Positions 1 through 8,716 of a stretch of DNA of 37,601 nucleotides are shown one piece after another. The notes beneath the pieces were generated by a model. It saw only the letters and a list, made by a program, of their open reading frames with translations, ran no database searches and was not told the origin of the DNA. The DNA lies in contig NZ_BCSO01000016.1 in NCBI RefSeq assembly GCF_001570905.1, positions 1 to 37,601 on the forward strand, read 5' to 3'. This stretch comes from [Zimmermannella] alba NBRC 15616. GTDB lineage: Bacteria; Actinomycetota; Actinomycetes; Actinomycetales; Microbacteriaceae. Position 1 is the stretch's first letter. Each line of letters begins with the position of its first letter. The position numbers and the translations under genes were made by a program.

Positions 1-91
1 TACAGGGCGTGGCGAGACGCGGGGAGGTGCGTGCACGCGAGGGAGAACTCCACGCGCGGTACCTGCGGTGAAGCTGAACGGGTGATGTCCG

Positions 92-116
92 TTCATTTTT
101 CTGGCCGGAGTAGGCT
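92..116 (+). promoter_or_regulatory. probable sucCD promoter
   Basis: A good -10 box TAGGCT lies at 111-116 with a weak -35-like TTCATT at 92-97. The start site would be near 123, giving a leader of about 105 nt before the sucC GTG. No other gene is visible in bases 1-226. The -10 is clear and the -35 is poor. Confidence 0.4.
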
Positions 117-226
117 TCCCCCGGAACCTCGTGCGCCATTGTCGGCGAACCCCCCGGCTGGCGCTCGACCCACCTCAGAATTTCGAGCCAACGAACGCGG
201 CCGCGAGGTCGCGGATGGGATGAACT

Positions 227-1399
227 GTGGATCTCTTTGAGTACCAGGCGCGCGATCTCTTCGCCGCCCACGGCGTGCCGGTTCTGCCGGGCCTTCTCGC
301 CACCACCCCGGAAGAGGCGCGCGACGCCGCTGCAAAGATCGGCGGCCTTGTGGTCGTCAAGGCCCAGGTGAAGACCGGTGGCCGCGGTAAGGCTGGCGGC
401 GTGAAGCTCGCGCGCACGCCCGACGAGGCATACGAGGCAGCCAAGGCGATCCTCGGTCTCGACATCAAGGGCCACATCGTCGAGAAGATCATGGTCGCCG
501 CCGGTGCCGAGATCGCTGAGGAGTACTACTTCTCGATCCTCCTCGACCGCGCCAACCGCTCCTACCTCGCCATGTGCTCGGTCGAGGGTGGCATGGAGAT
601 CGAGCAGCTCGCTGTTGAGAAGCCCGAGGCGCTCGCCCGCATCGAGGTCGACCCGGTCACGGGCATTGACCTCGACAAGGCCAAGGAGATCGCCCGCGCC
701 GCGAAGTTCTCGGACGAGCTCGTCGAGAAGGTCGCCCCGGTGCTCGTGAAGCTTTACGAGGTGTACTCGGAGGAGGACGCCACGCTCGTCGAGGTGAACC
801 CGCTCGTCTCGACGAAGGAAGGCGAAATCATCGCCCTCGACGGCAAGGTCACCCTCGATGACAACGCTGAGTTCCGCCACGAAGACCACAAGGCGCTCGC
901 TGAGGCCGCCGGCGGACTGGACCCGCTCGAGCTCAAGGCCAAGGAGTTCGATCTCAACTACGTGAAGCTCGACGGTTCGGTCGGCATCATCGGAAACGGC
1001 GCGGGCCTGGTCATGTCGACGCTCGACGTCGTCGCTGGCGCCGGTGAGAAGCACGGTGGCCAGAAGCCCGCAAACTTCCTCGACATCGGTGGTGGCGCCT
1101 CGGCCGAGGTGATGGCTGCCGGTCTCGACGTCATCCTTGGCGACGAGCAAGTCAAGTCGGTGTTCGTCAACGTCTTCGGCGGCATCACCGCCTGCGACGC
1201 GGTCGCAAGCGGCATCGTTGGTGCCCTCGAGAAGCTCGGCGACGCCGCCACGAAGCCGATCGTTGTTCGCCTTGACGGCAACAACGTCGAAGAGGGTCGC
1301 AAGATCCTCGCCGACGCGAACCACCCGCTCGTCACCGTCGTTCCGACGATGGACGAGGCCGCCGACAAGGCTGCTGAGCTCGCAGCCGCCGCCAAGTAG
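227..1399 (+). CDS. sucC: succinyl-CoA synthetase (ADP-forming), beta subunit
   Basis: The beta subunit of succinyl-CoA ligase carries the ATP-grasp nucleotide site and, with SucD, makes ATP from succinyl-CoA in the TCA cycle in the cytoplasm. The 390 residues match the usual length of about 388. The N-terminus [20 protein letters not shown] and the segment [18 protein letters not shown] are family hallmarks of the ATP-grasp domain. [14 protein letters not shown] and [15 protein letters not shown] belong to the C-terminal CoA-ligase domain. The GTG at 227 is chosen because the conserved N-terminus begins there; the upstream Shine-Dalgarno (gatggga) is weak. sucD follows after 32 bp, so the two form an operon. 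Confidence 0.97.
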   Translation: MDLFEYQARDLFAAHGVPVLPGLLATTPEEARDAAAKIGGLVVVKAQVKTGGRGKAGGVKLARTPDEAYEAAKAILGLDIKGHIVEKIMVAAGAEIAEEYYFSILLDRANRSYLAMCSVEGGMEIEQLAVEKPEALARIEVDPVTGIDLDKAKEIARAAKFSDELVEKVAPVLVKLYEVYSEEDATLVEVNPLVSTKEGEIIALDGKVTLDDNAEFRHEDHKALAEAAGGLDPLELKAKEFDLNYVKLDGSVGIIGNGAGLVMSTLDVVAGAGEKHGGQKPANFLDIGGGASAEVMAAGLDVILGDEQVKSVFVNVFGGITACDAVASGIVGALEKLGDAATKPIVVRLDGNNVEEGRKILADANHPLVTVVPTMDEAADKAAELAAAAK

Positions 1400-1431
1400 T
1401 CACTGGCCCGAGAGAACAAGGACGCACAGAT

Positions 1432-2316
1432 ATGTCGATTTTCCTCGACGACAACAGCAAGATCATTGTCCAGGGCATCACAGGCTCGGAAGGCTCGAAG
1501 CACGCGACGCGCATGCTCGAGGCTGGCGCCCAGGTTGTCGGTGGCACGAACCCCCGCAAGGCCGGTCAGACGATTGAGCTCGCGGGCAAGGAACTCCCCA
1601 TCTTTGGCACGGTGAAGGAAGCCATGGAGGCGACGGGTGCGAACGTCACCGTCATCTTCGTGCCGCCGGCCTTCGCAAAGGGCGCCATCATCGAGGCCGT
1701 TGACGCTGAGATCCCGCTCGCCGTGGCCATCACCGAAGGCATCCCGGTGAAGGACTCCTCGGAGGCCTGGGCCCACGCCAAGAAGGTCGGCAAGACGCGC
1801 CTCATCGGCCCGAACTGCCCCGGCATCATCTCGCCCGAGAAGTCGCTTGCCGGCATCACCCCGGCAAACATCACCGGCTCGGGCCCGATCGGTCTCGTCT
1901 CGAAGTCGGGCACGCTCACGTACCAAATGATGTTCGAGCTCCGCGAAATCGGTATCTCGACCGCCATCGGTATCGGTGGCGACCCGGTCATCGGCACGAC
2001 CCACATCGACGCGCTCGAAGCCTTCGAGAAGGACCCGGAGACGAAGGCCATCGTCATGATCGGTGAGATCGGTGGTGACGCTGAAGAGCGTGCCGCTGAG
2101 TACATCAAGGCCAACGTCACGAAGCCGGTCGTCGGCTACGTCGCAGGCTTCACCGCTCCCGAGGGCAAGACGATGGGCCACGCTGGCGCCATTGTCACCG
2201 GTTCGGCCGGGACCGCCCAGGCGAAGAAGGAAGCGCTCGAGGCAGCTGGCGTCAAGGTCGGCACGACGCCGACCGAGACGGCCAACCTCATGAAGGAGAT
2301 CATGAAGGGCCTTTAA
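1432..2316 (+). CDS. sucD: succinyl-CoA synthetase, alpha subunit
   Basis: The alpha subunit binds CoA and carries the phosphohistidine that relays phosphate to ADP on SucC. It has 294 residues, close to the family norm. The N-terminal CoA-binding Rossmann domain shows [20 protein letters not shown]. The active-site histidine sits in [16 protein letters not shown] near residue 245. [13 protein letters not shown] and [16 protein letters not shown] are conserved ligase motifs. It is co-transcribed with sucC and ends just before a strong hairpin at 2329-2374. Confidence 0.97.
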   Translation: MSIFLDDNSKIIVQGITGSEGSKHATRMLEAGAQVVGGTNPRKAGQTIELAGKELPIFGTVKEAMEATGANVTVIFVPPAFAKGAIIEAVDAEIPLAVAITEGIPVKDSSEAWAHAKKVGKTRLIGPNCPGIISPEKSLAGITPANITGSGPIGLVSKSGTLTYQMMFELREIGISTAIGIGGDPVIGTTHIDALEAFEKDPETKAIVMIGEIGGDAEERAAEYIKANVTKPVVGYVAGFTAPEGKTMGHAGAIVTGSAGTAQAKKEALEAAGVKVGTTPTETANLMKEIMKGL

Positions 2317-2328
2317 GGCTGCACGATC

Positions 2329-2374
2329 ACGCGCCGGTGGGCGGGTTGCTTCGGCATGCCGCCCACCGGCGCGT
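2329..2374 (+). terminator. hairpin terminator after sucCD
   Basis: A perfect 16-bp stem (2329-2344 with 2359-2374) encloses a 14-nt loop, 13 bp after the sucD stop. There is no clear T-run, as is common for actinobacterial hairpin terminators. Confidence 0.7.
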
Positions 2375-2479
2375 TCTGTGCCCGAGGTGACTGCGGGGCA
2401 TCAGCCATATTGCGGGTACCCGAGACCTCGGCGCGGGGGAGCCGACTCAAAGGCGCAGCCGGATACCCTCGACTTCGGC

Positions 2480-4111
2480 ATGAAACGATCCCTCGCGCTC
2501 CTCCTCGCTGCCGCCGATGCGGTACTCGCCGCGCTGCTCGGCCTTGCACTGCCGCTCGTCGCGGCGGCCACCGTGTGGGCTGCGCGCGGCCTGCCTGCGG
2601 GCGGGGGAGACCTCACGCTTCGCTTCGCTGCTGACACGTGGCTTCTCTCGCTCGGCGGCGCGCTTTCCGTCACGCTTGATGAAGCAACCGCCGTGGGGCT
2701 TGGCGCATCCGGGCCTGTTGCCTTCACACTCGCAATCGCGCCCATGGGGCTTACGCTCCTGACGGTCGTCGTTGCAGCGCGTGGCGCACGCCGAGCTGCT
2801 GCCGCCGGTATTGCGCGAGACGGCGTCATCGTTTCCACGATTCTTTTTGCCGTCATCGCTGGCGTCGTGAGCGCGATGGCCGCGATGCCTGCCGTGACAC
2901 CGATCCTTTGGCGCTCCGTGCTCGGCGCCGCGCTCGTCTACGGCATCCCTGCAACGATCGCCGCAGTGCGCCCGCACCTTGCGGAGTTTGGCGACGAGCA
3001 TCCCCTCCTCGCCCTGAGCACACGTCTCGTGAAGGGCATGGCAGCTGGGCTGCTCGCCTCCTCGGCCCTCGTGCTTGGAGCAGGTCTGATCGCGGGGATG
3101 GGGCGCGTCCTGTCGGTGTTCCAGTCCATGCACCTTGACCCGATGGGCGCCGTGGTGGCTGGCTTCTCGCAGCTCGCGATGCTGCCGAACTTCCTCGTGT
3201 GGGCGCTCGCCTGGTCGACGGGCCCGGGGGTTGAGATCGGGCAGGGCGCGAGCGCGACCATGCTCGGCACGAATCTTGGGCCGCTGCCGCTCGTGCCGCT
3301 GTTTGGCGTCATCCCGGAGGGCACTGCACCGTGGCTGCTCGCCGCGGCAGTCGTCCCGTTCCTCGGCACGACGCTCGGCTCGCACAGCATCCGCTTCGGT
3401 GAAGACTCCTTCGCTCCCAGCGGGATGCGGGCTGGCGCGGCGGCGATTGCCTCGCTCGTGCTCGCGATCGTGGCGGGGTTGCTCGTGCTCCTTGCCGCAG
3501 GGCCTGTGGGGCCGGAACGGCTTGCCTGGATTGGCCCGAACCCGCTCTGGACCATGCTCGCGGTGTTCGGCTTCGCGCTCGTCGGCGGCCTTGTTGGTGC
3601 CTTCCTGCCGCGCGGCTTCCTCCTTGGCGAGGTCCACGACGACCAGGATGACGACGACGTTGCGCCGCAACGCACTGTTCGGGAAGCTCAGGACGAGGAG
3701 GCCGACGACGTCGACGACGAGGGCGATGAAGACGCTGCTGAGGAGCAGCCGCGACGTCACTCGTGGTTTGGTCGCCGCCGACGCGCCGATGACGCATCCA
3801 ACGACACTGCATCCGACGACGACCCAGACGAGGACGAGCTCGACGACGAGGACGTCGCCGAGGATGAGATCGACCCGGAGCAGGAGGCCTGGGGCGCCTG
3901 GGTTGCCGAAGCCGAGGCTGAAGAAGCCGCACGCGAACGCGCCAACGAGGCTGAGCCCGAGGACGTCGACGAAACGCCCGACACCAGCATCCGCCACCGC
4001 TTCACCCGACGCCGCGACGAAAGCGCGGGTCGTACCGCAGGCGGCCTGAAGCGCGCCATCCAGCGCGACGACGAACCCGACATTTACGCCGACATCGACC
4101 TCGACGACTAG
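2480..4111 (+). CDS. PerM-like integral membrane protein (DUF6350 family)
   Basis: This is a 543-residue polytopic membrane protein with about nine hydrophobic segments between residues 1 and 400. The roughly 160-residue C-terminal tail is cytoplasmic and strongly Asp/Glu-rich (runs such as DEDELDDEDVAEDEID). Position between sucD and purN matches Rv0955/perM of M. tuberculosis, a membrane protein needed for cell division under mild acid stress; function here is inferred from that synteny. ATG at 2480 is preferred over an in-frame GTG at 2378 because the hydrophobic N-terminus begins at MKRSLALLLAAADAVL. A -10-like TACCCT at 2464-2469 would give a very short leader. A 60-bp palindrome separates it from purN. 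Confidence 0.85.
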   Translation: MKRSLALLLAAADAVLAALLGLALPLVAAATVWAARGLPAGGGDLTLRFAADTWLLSLGGALSVTLDEATAVGLGASGPVAFTLAIAPMGLTLLTVVVAARGARRAAAAGIARDGVIVSTILFAVIAGVVSAMAAMPAVTPILWRSVLGAALVYGIPATIAAVRPHLAEFGDEHPLLALSTRLVKGMAAGLLASSALVLGAGLIAGMGRVLSVFQSMHLDPMGAVVAGFSQLAMLPNFLVWALAWSTGPGVEIGQGASATMLGTNLGPLPLVPLFGVIPEGTAPWLLAAAVVPFLGTTLGSHSIRFGEDSFAPSGMRAGAAAIASLVLAIVAGLLVLLAAGPVGPERLAWIGPNPLWTMLAVFGFALVGGLVGAFLPRGFLLGEVHDDQDDDDVAPQRTVREAQDEEADDVDDEGDEDAAEEQPRRHSWFGRRRRADDASNDTASDDDPDEDELDDEDVAEDEIDPEQEAWGAWVAEAEAEEAARERANEAEPEDVDETPDTSIRHRFTRRRDESAGRTAGGLKRAIQRDDEPDIYADIDLDD

Positions 4112-4121
4112 CCGCCCACCC

Positions 4122-4181
4122 GCTCAGGTCGCAGTTTCGACCCTAGGTCGCGCGACCTAGGGTCGAAACTGCGACCTGAGC
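4122..4181. repeat. perfect 60-bp palindrome (repeat family copy 1)
   Basis: The two 30-bp arms are exact reverse complements with no spacer, starting gctcaggtcgcagtttcga and ending in its complement. It lies 10 bp after the perM-like stop and about 40 bp before the purN promoter. Two diverged copies occur at 37232-37287 and 37535-37598. It could end the upstream transcript as a hairpin, but its recurrence at unrelated sites points to a REP-like repeat family. Confidence 0.9.
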
Positions 4182-4222
4182 ACCGAGGGGACGCGGAAAC
4201 CGGGATGGGGGGAGGGTCTGCG

Positions 4223-4237
4223 TACACTGTTTCAGTG
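4223..4237 (+). promoter_or_regulatory. -10 box for leaderless purN
   Basis: TACACT at 4223-4228 is followed by exactly 6 nt and then the GTG start at 4235. This places the transcription start at or next to the start codon. The same geometry recurs at five other genes in the window. Confidence 0.6.
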
Positions 4238-4843
4238 CTGAAGATCGTCGTGCTCATCTCTGGAACGGGCTCCAACCTGCGTGCGCTCCTCGAAGCGCTC
4301 CGCAGCGCCCGCACGAGCGAAACCCCCATCATCGCTGAGGTTGTCGCGATCGGCGCCGACCGTGACGACGCGAACCTGGCGCTCGCTGAGGAGTTCGGCA
4401 TCCCGCACTTCGTCGTGCGCCCCAAGGATTTCGCCGACCGTACCAGCTGGGGTGACGCCCTCCTCGCCGAGATTCAGCGCTACGAGCCCGATCTCACGAT
4501 CCTCTCCGGCTTCATGCGCCTCGTGCCGCCCGCCGTGGTCGAGGCCCTCTCGCCGAACCTTGTGAACACACATCCCGCTTACCTCCCCGAGTTCCCGGGC
4601 GCACATGCAGTTCGGGACGCCATCGAGGCTGGTGTGAGCGAGACCGGCGCGAGCATCATCGTCGTGGACAACGGCGTCGACACCGGCCCCATCATCGAGC
4701 GCCGCCGCATCCCCGTCGAGCCTGGCGATGACGAGGCGAGCCTGCACGAACGCATCAAGAACGTCGAACGAGAACTTCTCATCGGAACCGTCACCCGCGT
4801 CGCCACCGGCGACCTCAACCTCAAGGAGTGCGAGCGCGCATGA
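4235..4843 (+). CDS. purN: phosphoribosylglycinamide formyltransferase
   Basis: PurN transfers the formyl group of 10-formyl-THF to GAR in step three of purine synthesis. It has 202 residues, typical of the family. The GAR-binding loop [12 protein letters not shown] is at the N-terminus. Catalytic signatures are [12 protein letters not shown] (Asn and His) and [10 protein letters not shown] (Asp). GTG at 4235 is chosen because the core fold begins at [10 protein letters not shown] and because the -10 box 6 nt upstream implies a leaderless message; an in-frame start at 4205 lies upstream of that. The stop overlaps the purH start (ATGA), so the two are translationally coupled. Confidence 0.96.
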   Translation: MLKIVVLISGTGSNLRALLEALRSARTSETPIIAEVVAIGADRDDANLALAEEFGIPHFVVRPKDFADRTSWGDALLAEIQRYEPDLTILSGFMRLVPPAVVEALSPNLVNTHPAYLPEFPGAHAVRDAIEAGVSETGASIIVVDNGVDTGPIIERRRIPVEPGDDEASLHERIKNVERELLIGTVTRVATGDLNLKECERA

Positions 4844-6477
4844 GTGCACCCGTCGTCACCGAACCCCGTTGCGAACGGGACCGCGTCCAGATCCGCCGAG
4901 CACTCATCTCCGTGAGCGACAAGTCGGGCCTCACCGAGCTTGCCCAGGCGCTCGGCGAAGCAGGCGTCGAGATCGTCTCGACCGGCTCGACCGGCAAGAC
5001 CATCCGCGAAGCAGGCGTCAACGTCACCGATGTCTCCGAGATCACCGGCTTCCCGGAGTCGCTCGGCGGCCGCGTGAAGACCCTCCACCCGGCCGTGCAC
5101 GCCGGCATCCTCGCCGACCTCCGCCTCGACTCGCACGAGTCGCAGCTCGACGAACTGGGCATCGCGCCCTTCGAGCTCGTCGTTGTGAACCTCTACCCGT
5201 TCGTCGAGACGGTTCGCTCGGGTGCACAGCCTGAGGACGTCATCGAGCAGATCGACATCGGCGGCCCGGCCCTCGTGCGAGCCTCGGCAAAGAACCACGC
5301 CAACGTCACGATCGTGGTCTCGCCCGAGCGCTACGCCGAGGTCATCGAGGCTGTCAAGGCGGGCGGTACGAACTTCGAGCAGCGCCGCGACTTCGCCGCA
5401 CAGGCCTTCGCGCACACGGCCGCCTACGACATGGCCGTCGCCGGCTGGTTCGCCGAGCGCAGCCGCAGCGAGCAGAAGGTGAGCGAGGGTGAGGCCGAGT
5501 CGACGAGCTCGTGGCCGCAGGCTCTCGCACTCGAGGGCAACCTCGAGGCCACCCTCCGCTACGGCGAAAACTCGCACCAGCGTGCCGCGCTCTACCGCAC
5601 CGGCAACGGCCGCGGCATCGCACAGGCAACGCAGCTGCACGGCAAGGACATGTCGTACAACAACTACGTCGACGCGGATGCTGCTCTCCGCGCCGCCTAC
5701 GACTTCGAGGCTCCGGCCGTCGCGATCATCAAGCACGCGAACCCGTGCGGTATCGCCGTTGCCCCCGAGGGTCTCGACGATGCTGCCGCCATCGCAGAGG
5801 CGCACCGCCGTGCCCACGCCTGCGACTCGCTCTCGGCGTTCGGCGGCGTCATCGCCGCGAACCGCCCGGTCTCGCGCGAGATGGCCGAGACCGTGAAGGA
5901 CATCTTCACCGAGGTCATCGTGGCGCCCGGATTCGAGCCGGAAGCCGTCGAAATCCTCACCGCGAAGAAGAACCTCCGCCTGCTCGAGCTGCCGAGCGAC
6001 TACGTCCGCGAAGACACCGAGGTGCGCCAGATCTCGGGCGGCTTCCTCGACCAGAGCACCGACAGCTTCGCAGGCCGCGGCAACCTCTCTACTGACTGGC
6101 AGCTCGTTGCCGGTGACGCAGCCGACGAGGCCACGCTCCGCGACCTCGAATTCGCCTGGATCGCCTGCCGCTCCGTGAAGTCGAACGCCATCCTCCTCGC
6201 CCACGACGGCGCCTCGGTCGGCGTCGGCATGGGCCAGGTGAACCGCGTCGACTCGTGCCATCTGGCCGTGAACCGTGCGGGCGAGCGTGCAGCAGGTTCG
6301 GTTGCCGCATCCGACGCCTTCTTCCCCTTCGCCGACGGCCCGAAGGTGCTCTTCGACGCGGGCGTTCGCGCCATCGTCCAGCCCGGTGGCTCCATCCGCG
6401 ACGAAGAAGTGATCGAAGCAGCGAAGGCTGCTGGCGTCACGATGTACTTCACCGGCGAACGCCACTTCTTCCACTGA
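4840..6477 (+). CDS. purH: bifunctional AICAR formyltransferase / IMP cyclohydrolase
   Basis: PurH carries out the last two steps of IMP synthesis, formylating AICAR with 10-formyl-THF and closing the ring. The 545 residues fit the family (about 520-530). The N-terminal IMP cyclohydrolase domain has [21 protein letters not shown] and [14 protein letters not shown]. The C-terminal transformylase has [20 protein letters not shown], the catalytic [12 protein letters not shown] and [16 protein letters not shown] at 4840 overlaps the purN stop, with aaggag at 4823-4828; the alternative GTG at 4828 lies inside that Shine-Dalgarno. Its substrate ZMP links it to the ZTP riboswitch before glyA. Confidence 0.97.
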   Translation: MSAPVVTEPRCERDRVQIRRALISVSDKSGLTELAQALGEAGVEIVSTGSTGKTIREAGVNVTDVSEITGFPESLGGRVKTLHPAVHAGILADLRLDSHESQLDELGIAPFELVVVNLYPFVETVRSGAQPEDVIEQIDIGGPALVRASAKNHANVTIVVSPERYAEVIEAVKAGGTNFEQRRDFAAQAFAHTAAYDMAVAGWFAERSRSEQKVSEGEAESTSSWPQALALEGNLEATLRYGENSHQRAALYRTGNGRGIAQATQLHGKDMSYNNYVDADAALRAAYDFEAPAVAIIKHANPCGIAVAPEGLDDAAAIAEAHRRAHACDSLSAFGGVIAANRPVSREMAETVKDIFTEVIVAPGFEPEAVEILTAKKNLRLLELPSDYVREDTEVRQISGGFLDQSTDSFAGRGNLSTDWQLVAGDAADEATLRDLEFAWIACRSVKSNAILLAHDGASVGVGMGQVNRVDSCHLAVNRAGERAAGSVAASDAFFPFADGPKVLFDAGVRAIVQPGGSIRDEEVIEAAKAAGVTMYFTGERHFFH

Positions 6478-6481
6478 TTCC

Positions 6482-6519
6482 GGCTCCGCCCTGTCCGATG
6501 CTTCGGGCGGGGCGGAGTC
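6482..6519 (+). terminator. hairpin terminator after purH
   Basis: An 8-bp core stem (6484-6491 with 6510-6517) follows the purH stop within 10 bp, with a short pairing inside the loop. There is no T-run. Confidence 0.55.
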
Positions 6520-6592
6520 GTGTCCCACCCCACGACTGTCCCAAGACCACGGCCGCATTATCCCTGCCCCGGCGGCCACGAGGAGACCAGCA

Positions 6593-7933
6593 ATGACGAA
6601 CGAGCACGACCTGTCGCACGAGGATGAGGCCTCGACCGGAGCCCGTGTCGCCGCACGCCCCGCAGCGGATGAGCCGCTCGACTGGCGCAGCCGCATCAGC
6701 GCAGCCCTGCTCGTGGCGGTCGCCGTGTCACTGGTGACGCTCCTGCTCACCGTCGTCCGTCTCAACGAGACTGACGTCACCGGCCAGCAGATGCCGCTGC
6801 AGACGCTCGGTCTCACCTTCGACTTCTACGTCATCCCCTCGCTCGTGCTCGTCGTGTTCCTCACGATCGCGGGCTGGTTCGGTGCCTTCCGCACCTGGTT
6901 TACCGGGGCGCTCGCCGCGCTCCTGTCAGCGATCGGCTCGGCCATCCTCGGCTACGCGCTCCGCGTGCTCGTCGGCGGCACGGTCGAGCTCACGGGCGAG
7001 GTCTGGGGCATCATCGCCCAGCAGGTCTTTGGCCTATTCTTCCCGTTCCTCGTCTACGCGACGCTCCTTGGCGCGCTCCTTGCGCCGTGGCTTGAACGTC
7101 GCATCCTCGAGGCCGAACGCGCGGCGCTCGGCCACGGCCGTCAGGCGCGCGGCTTTGTGCCGATGCCGGATGAGGGCAAGATCGCGCTCGTACGCATCCC
7201 GGCCGACAGCATGGCGGATGCCGAACTCACACACCAGGAGCGTGCCGAGATCGACATGGACCTCGCGAACGAGCAGTGGGAGCACTACGTTGAGCTCCTC
7301 GAACGCTACGGCTGGAGCACCCGCGAGGTCGCAGCGGCCCCGACGATGGCCGACTCCGTCTTTGTTGAGGACCACGTCGTCGTGCTCGACGGCGTTGCAA
7401 TCGCCACGCGCGCCGGGGTGGACTCGCGTCGCGCTGAGCTTCCCGGTGTGCGCGCTGCGCTTGAGCTGGAGGATGTCGTCATCGCCGAGCTCGACGCCCC
7501 GGCAACGCTCGACGGCGGCGATGTGCTCGTTGTGGATGACACGGTCTACGTCGGCGCCTCGAGCCGCACGAACGCCGACGGTATCCGTCAGCTCCGTGCC
7601 ATAGCGGGGGAGCTGGGCTACCGCACGGTGGCCGTTCCGATCGAGGGTGCTCTGCACCTCAAGACTGTCGCGACAGCGCTGCCCGATGGCACGGTCGTCG
7701 CCTGGCCGGAAGCCTTCGAGGGCGCGCTTCCGTTCCCGCGCGTCATCGCTGCTGAGGAGCGCACGGGTGCCTCCATCTTGCCGCTGGATGCCGAAACGGT
7801 CGCGGTCGCAGCATCGGCACCGAAGACGGCGAAGCAGCTCGAGCGTCTTGGTTACCGCGTCGAAGCGCTCGACGTGTCCGAGTTTGAAAAGGCGGAGGGC
7901 GGCCTCACCTGCCTCTCCGCTCGCATCGCCTAA
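6593..7933 (+). CDS. membrane-anchored dimethylargininase (DDAH)-family protein
   Basis: This is a 446-residue fusion. Residues about 35-55, 73-95, 104-125 and 139-163 form four membrane helices. Residues about 195-446 are an amidinotransferase-fold domain of the DDAH family, which hydrolyses methylated arginines to citrulline plus dimethylamine. Family signs are ALVR at 198, AELTHQER around 210-217, DSVFVED at 254, DGGDVL at 307, LHLKT with catalytic His355, and GGLTC with nucleophile Cys440. The domain looks catalytically complete; arginine or another guanidine compound is also a possible substrate. ATG at 6593 has aggag at 6581. An in-frame ATG at 7163 would yield the soluble enzyme alone but lacks a ribosome-binding site. 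It stands alone between purH and a convergent acetyltransferase. Family DDAHs are usually about 250-residue soluble proteins. Confidence 0.88.
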   Translation: MTNEHDLSHEDEASTGARVAARPAADEPLDWRSRISAALLVAVAVSLVTLLLTVVRLNETDVTGQQMPLQTLGLTFDFYVIPSLVLVVFLTIAGWFGAFRTWFTGALAALLSAIGSAILGYALRVLVGGTVELTGEVWGIIAQQVFGLFFPFLVYATLLGALLAPWLERRILEAERAALGHGRQARGFVPMPDEGKIALVRIPADSMADAELTHQERAEIDMDLANEQWEHYVELLERYGWSTREVAAAPTMADSVFVEDHVVVLDGVAIATRAGVDSRRAELPGVRAALELEDVVIAELDAPATLDGGDVLVVDDTVYVGASSRTNADGIRQLRAIAGELGYRTVAVPIEGALHLKTVATALPDGTVVAWPEAFEGALPFPRVIAAEERTGASILPLDAETVAVAASAPKTAKQLERLGYRVEALDVSEFEKAEGGLTCLSARIA

Positions 7934-7946
7934 AGGCATCCAAGAT

Positions 7947-7992
7947 GAAGCGACCGCCACTCACGCACGCGCGTGACTGTGGCGGTCGCTTC
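7947..7992. terminator. bidirectional hairpin between convergent genes
   Basis: A perfect 14-bp stem (7947-7960 with 7979-7992) encloses an 18-nt loop that contains a smaller self-complementary segment. It sits between the convergent DDAH-family gene and the GNAT gene and can serve both strands. Confidence 0.75.
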
Positions 7993-8023
7993 GTGTTGGG
8001 CACGCTCGGGCGTGCGTCTGTGC

Positions 8024-8491
8024 CTACTGGGCGTGCACCTGCACCGTGAGCTTGCCGATCGTCTCGCCGTACTCGGTTTCGCCGACTTCGACGAAGCCGA
8101 GGTGACGGAAGAACTGACCCGGGCCGAGTTCGCCTTCCTCCCACACGGCGGTGATCTCGTCGATGCCGCGGCTACGGGCCTCGTCGGCGAGTGCGTTCAC
8201 GAGGAAGGTGCCGACCCCCTGACGCTGATGGTCACCGTCAACGTTCATGCGCAGGATCGTGGCACGGAACAGCTCGTTTTCGGCGTCTTCATCGAAGTTG
8301 CCCATGAGGAAGCCGACCACGGTGTCGCCATCGACGGCGACGCGGGGCCAGGTCGATTCCTGATTGACGTAGGCCTCGGCGATCGAGTGCGACACCGGCG
8401 CCACGAACTGGTCCTGGCCGGGCTTCAGGCTCAGCGTGTTGGCGGCGGCGACGTTGCCAGCGTTGAGTTCTTCCAGATGCAGCGCGTTCAT
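8024..8491 (-). CDS. GNAT-family N-acetyltransferase
   Basis: This 155-residue acetyltransferase transfers acetyl from acetyl-CoA to an amine. The acetyl-CoA-binding motif A is HQRQGVGTFLVNAL (Q/RxxGxG/A type), preceded by the beta strand ATILRMNVDGD. The N-terminal part (FVAPVSHSIAEAYV, then DGDTVVGFLMG) resembles polyamine and diamine acetyltransferases of the BltD/PaiA type; the substrate cannot be fixed from sequence. The ATG at 8491 is chosen because TACGCT lies exactly 6 nt upstream, implying a leaderless message. The promoter is divergent from the anchored-repeat operon. Confidence 0.88.
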   Translation of the reverse strand: MNALHLEELNAGNVAAANTLSLKPGQDQFVAPVSHSIAEAYVNQESTWPRVAVDGDTVVGFLMGNFDEDAENELFRATILRMNVDGDHQRQGVGTFLVNALADEARSRGIDEITAVWEEGELGPGQFFRHLGFVEVGETEYGETIGKLTVQVHAQ

Positions 8492-8503
8492 GTGGCGAGC
8501 GTA
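8489..8503 (-). promoter_or_regulatory. -10 box for leaderless GNAT gene
   Basis: On the minus strand TACGCT (8503-8498) is followed by 6 nt and the ATG at 8491, the spacing seen at purN and trpE(G). Confidence 0.6.
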
Positions 8504-8620
8504 GCGTCCCGGCCCGAATTCTTGATCTGAGATTCGTCGATTTCCATCGCTGGTCTGATCTCGTCGTGCGGCACCGCAGGGAGCGGGACGCGCAGGATAG
8601 GGATGCAGGCTGAGGCCAAG

Positions 8621-8649
8621 TTGAAAAGAGAATGCGTTCTCAATAGGAT
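8621..8649 (+). promoter_or_regulatory. promoter with Zur/Fur-like operator for anchored-repeat ABC operon
   Basis: TTGAAA (8621-8626), 17 nt, then TAGGAT (8644-8649) form a near-consensus promoter. The whole -35 to -10 interval is an imperfect inverted repeat: TTGA...TCAA at 8621-8643 with an inner GAGAA/TTCTC arm pair around 8635. The 21-nt segment 8622-8642 keeps the TGAAAA...TTnTCA ends of actinobacterial Zur boxes. Repressor binding here would block RNA polymerase, as expected for a zinc- or manganese-starvation operon. The regulator is inferred and is not encoded in this window. Confidence 0.6.
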
Positions 8650-8716
8650 CGCCCTGTCGTGTGGTGCCCCTGTCGCCCGGGGTGCTCGTGCTCGCCCGCT
8701 CAGTGGAAAGTCGCAT

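Noticed and set aside
31-240. 69-codon frame before sucC
   Set aside because: It has no ribosome-binding site or protein-like composition and overlaps the sucC start; the region is better read as promoter and leader.
958-2181. 407-codon minus-strand frame over sucC-sucD
   Set aside because: It is antisense to two unmistakable succinyl-CoA synthetase genes.
2447-3997. 516-codon minus-strand frame across the PerM-like gene
   Set aside because: Composition is Arg/His-rich without hydrophobic or domain pattern; the plus-strand protein has clear membrane helices and conserved synteny.
4579-6816. 745-codon minus-strand frame over purN-purH
   Set aside because: It is antisense to two certain purine genes and crosses three gene boundaries.
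7163-7933. Separate soluble DDAH gene starting at the internal ATG
   Set aside because: There is no Shine-Dalgarno or -10 box before 7163, and the frame is continuous with the membrane domain; kept only as an alternative product.
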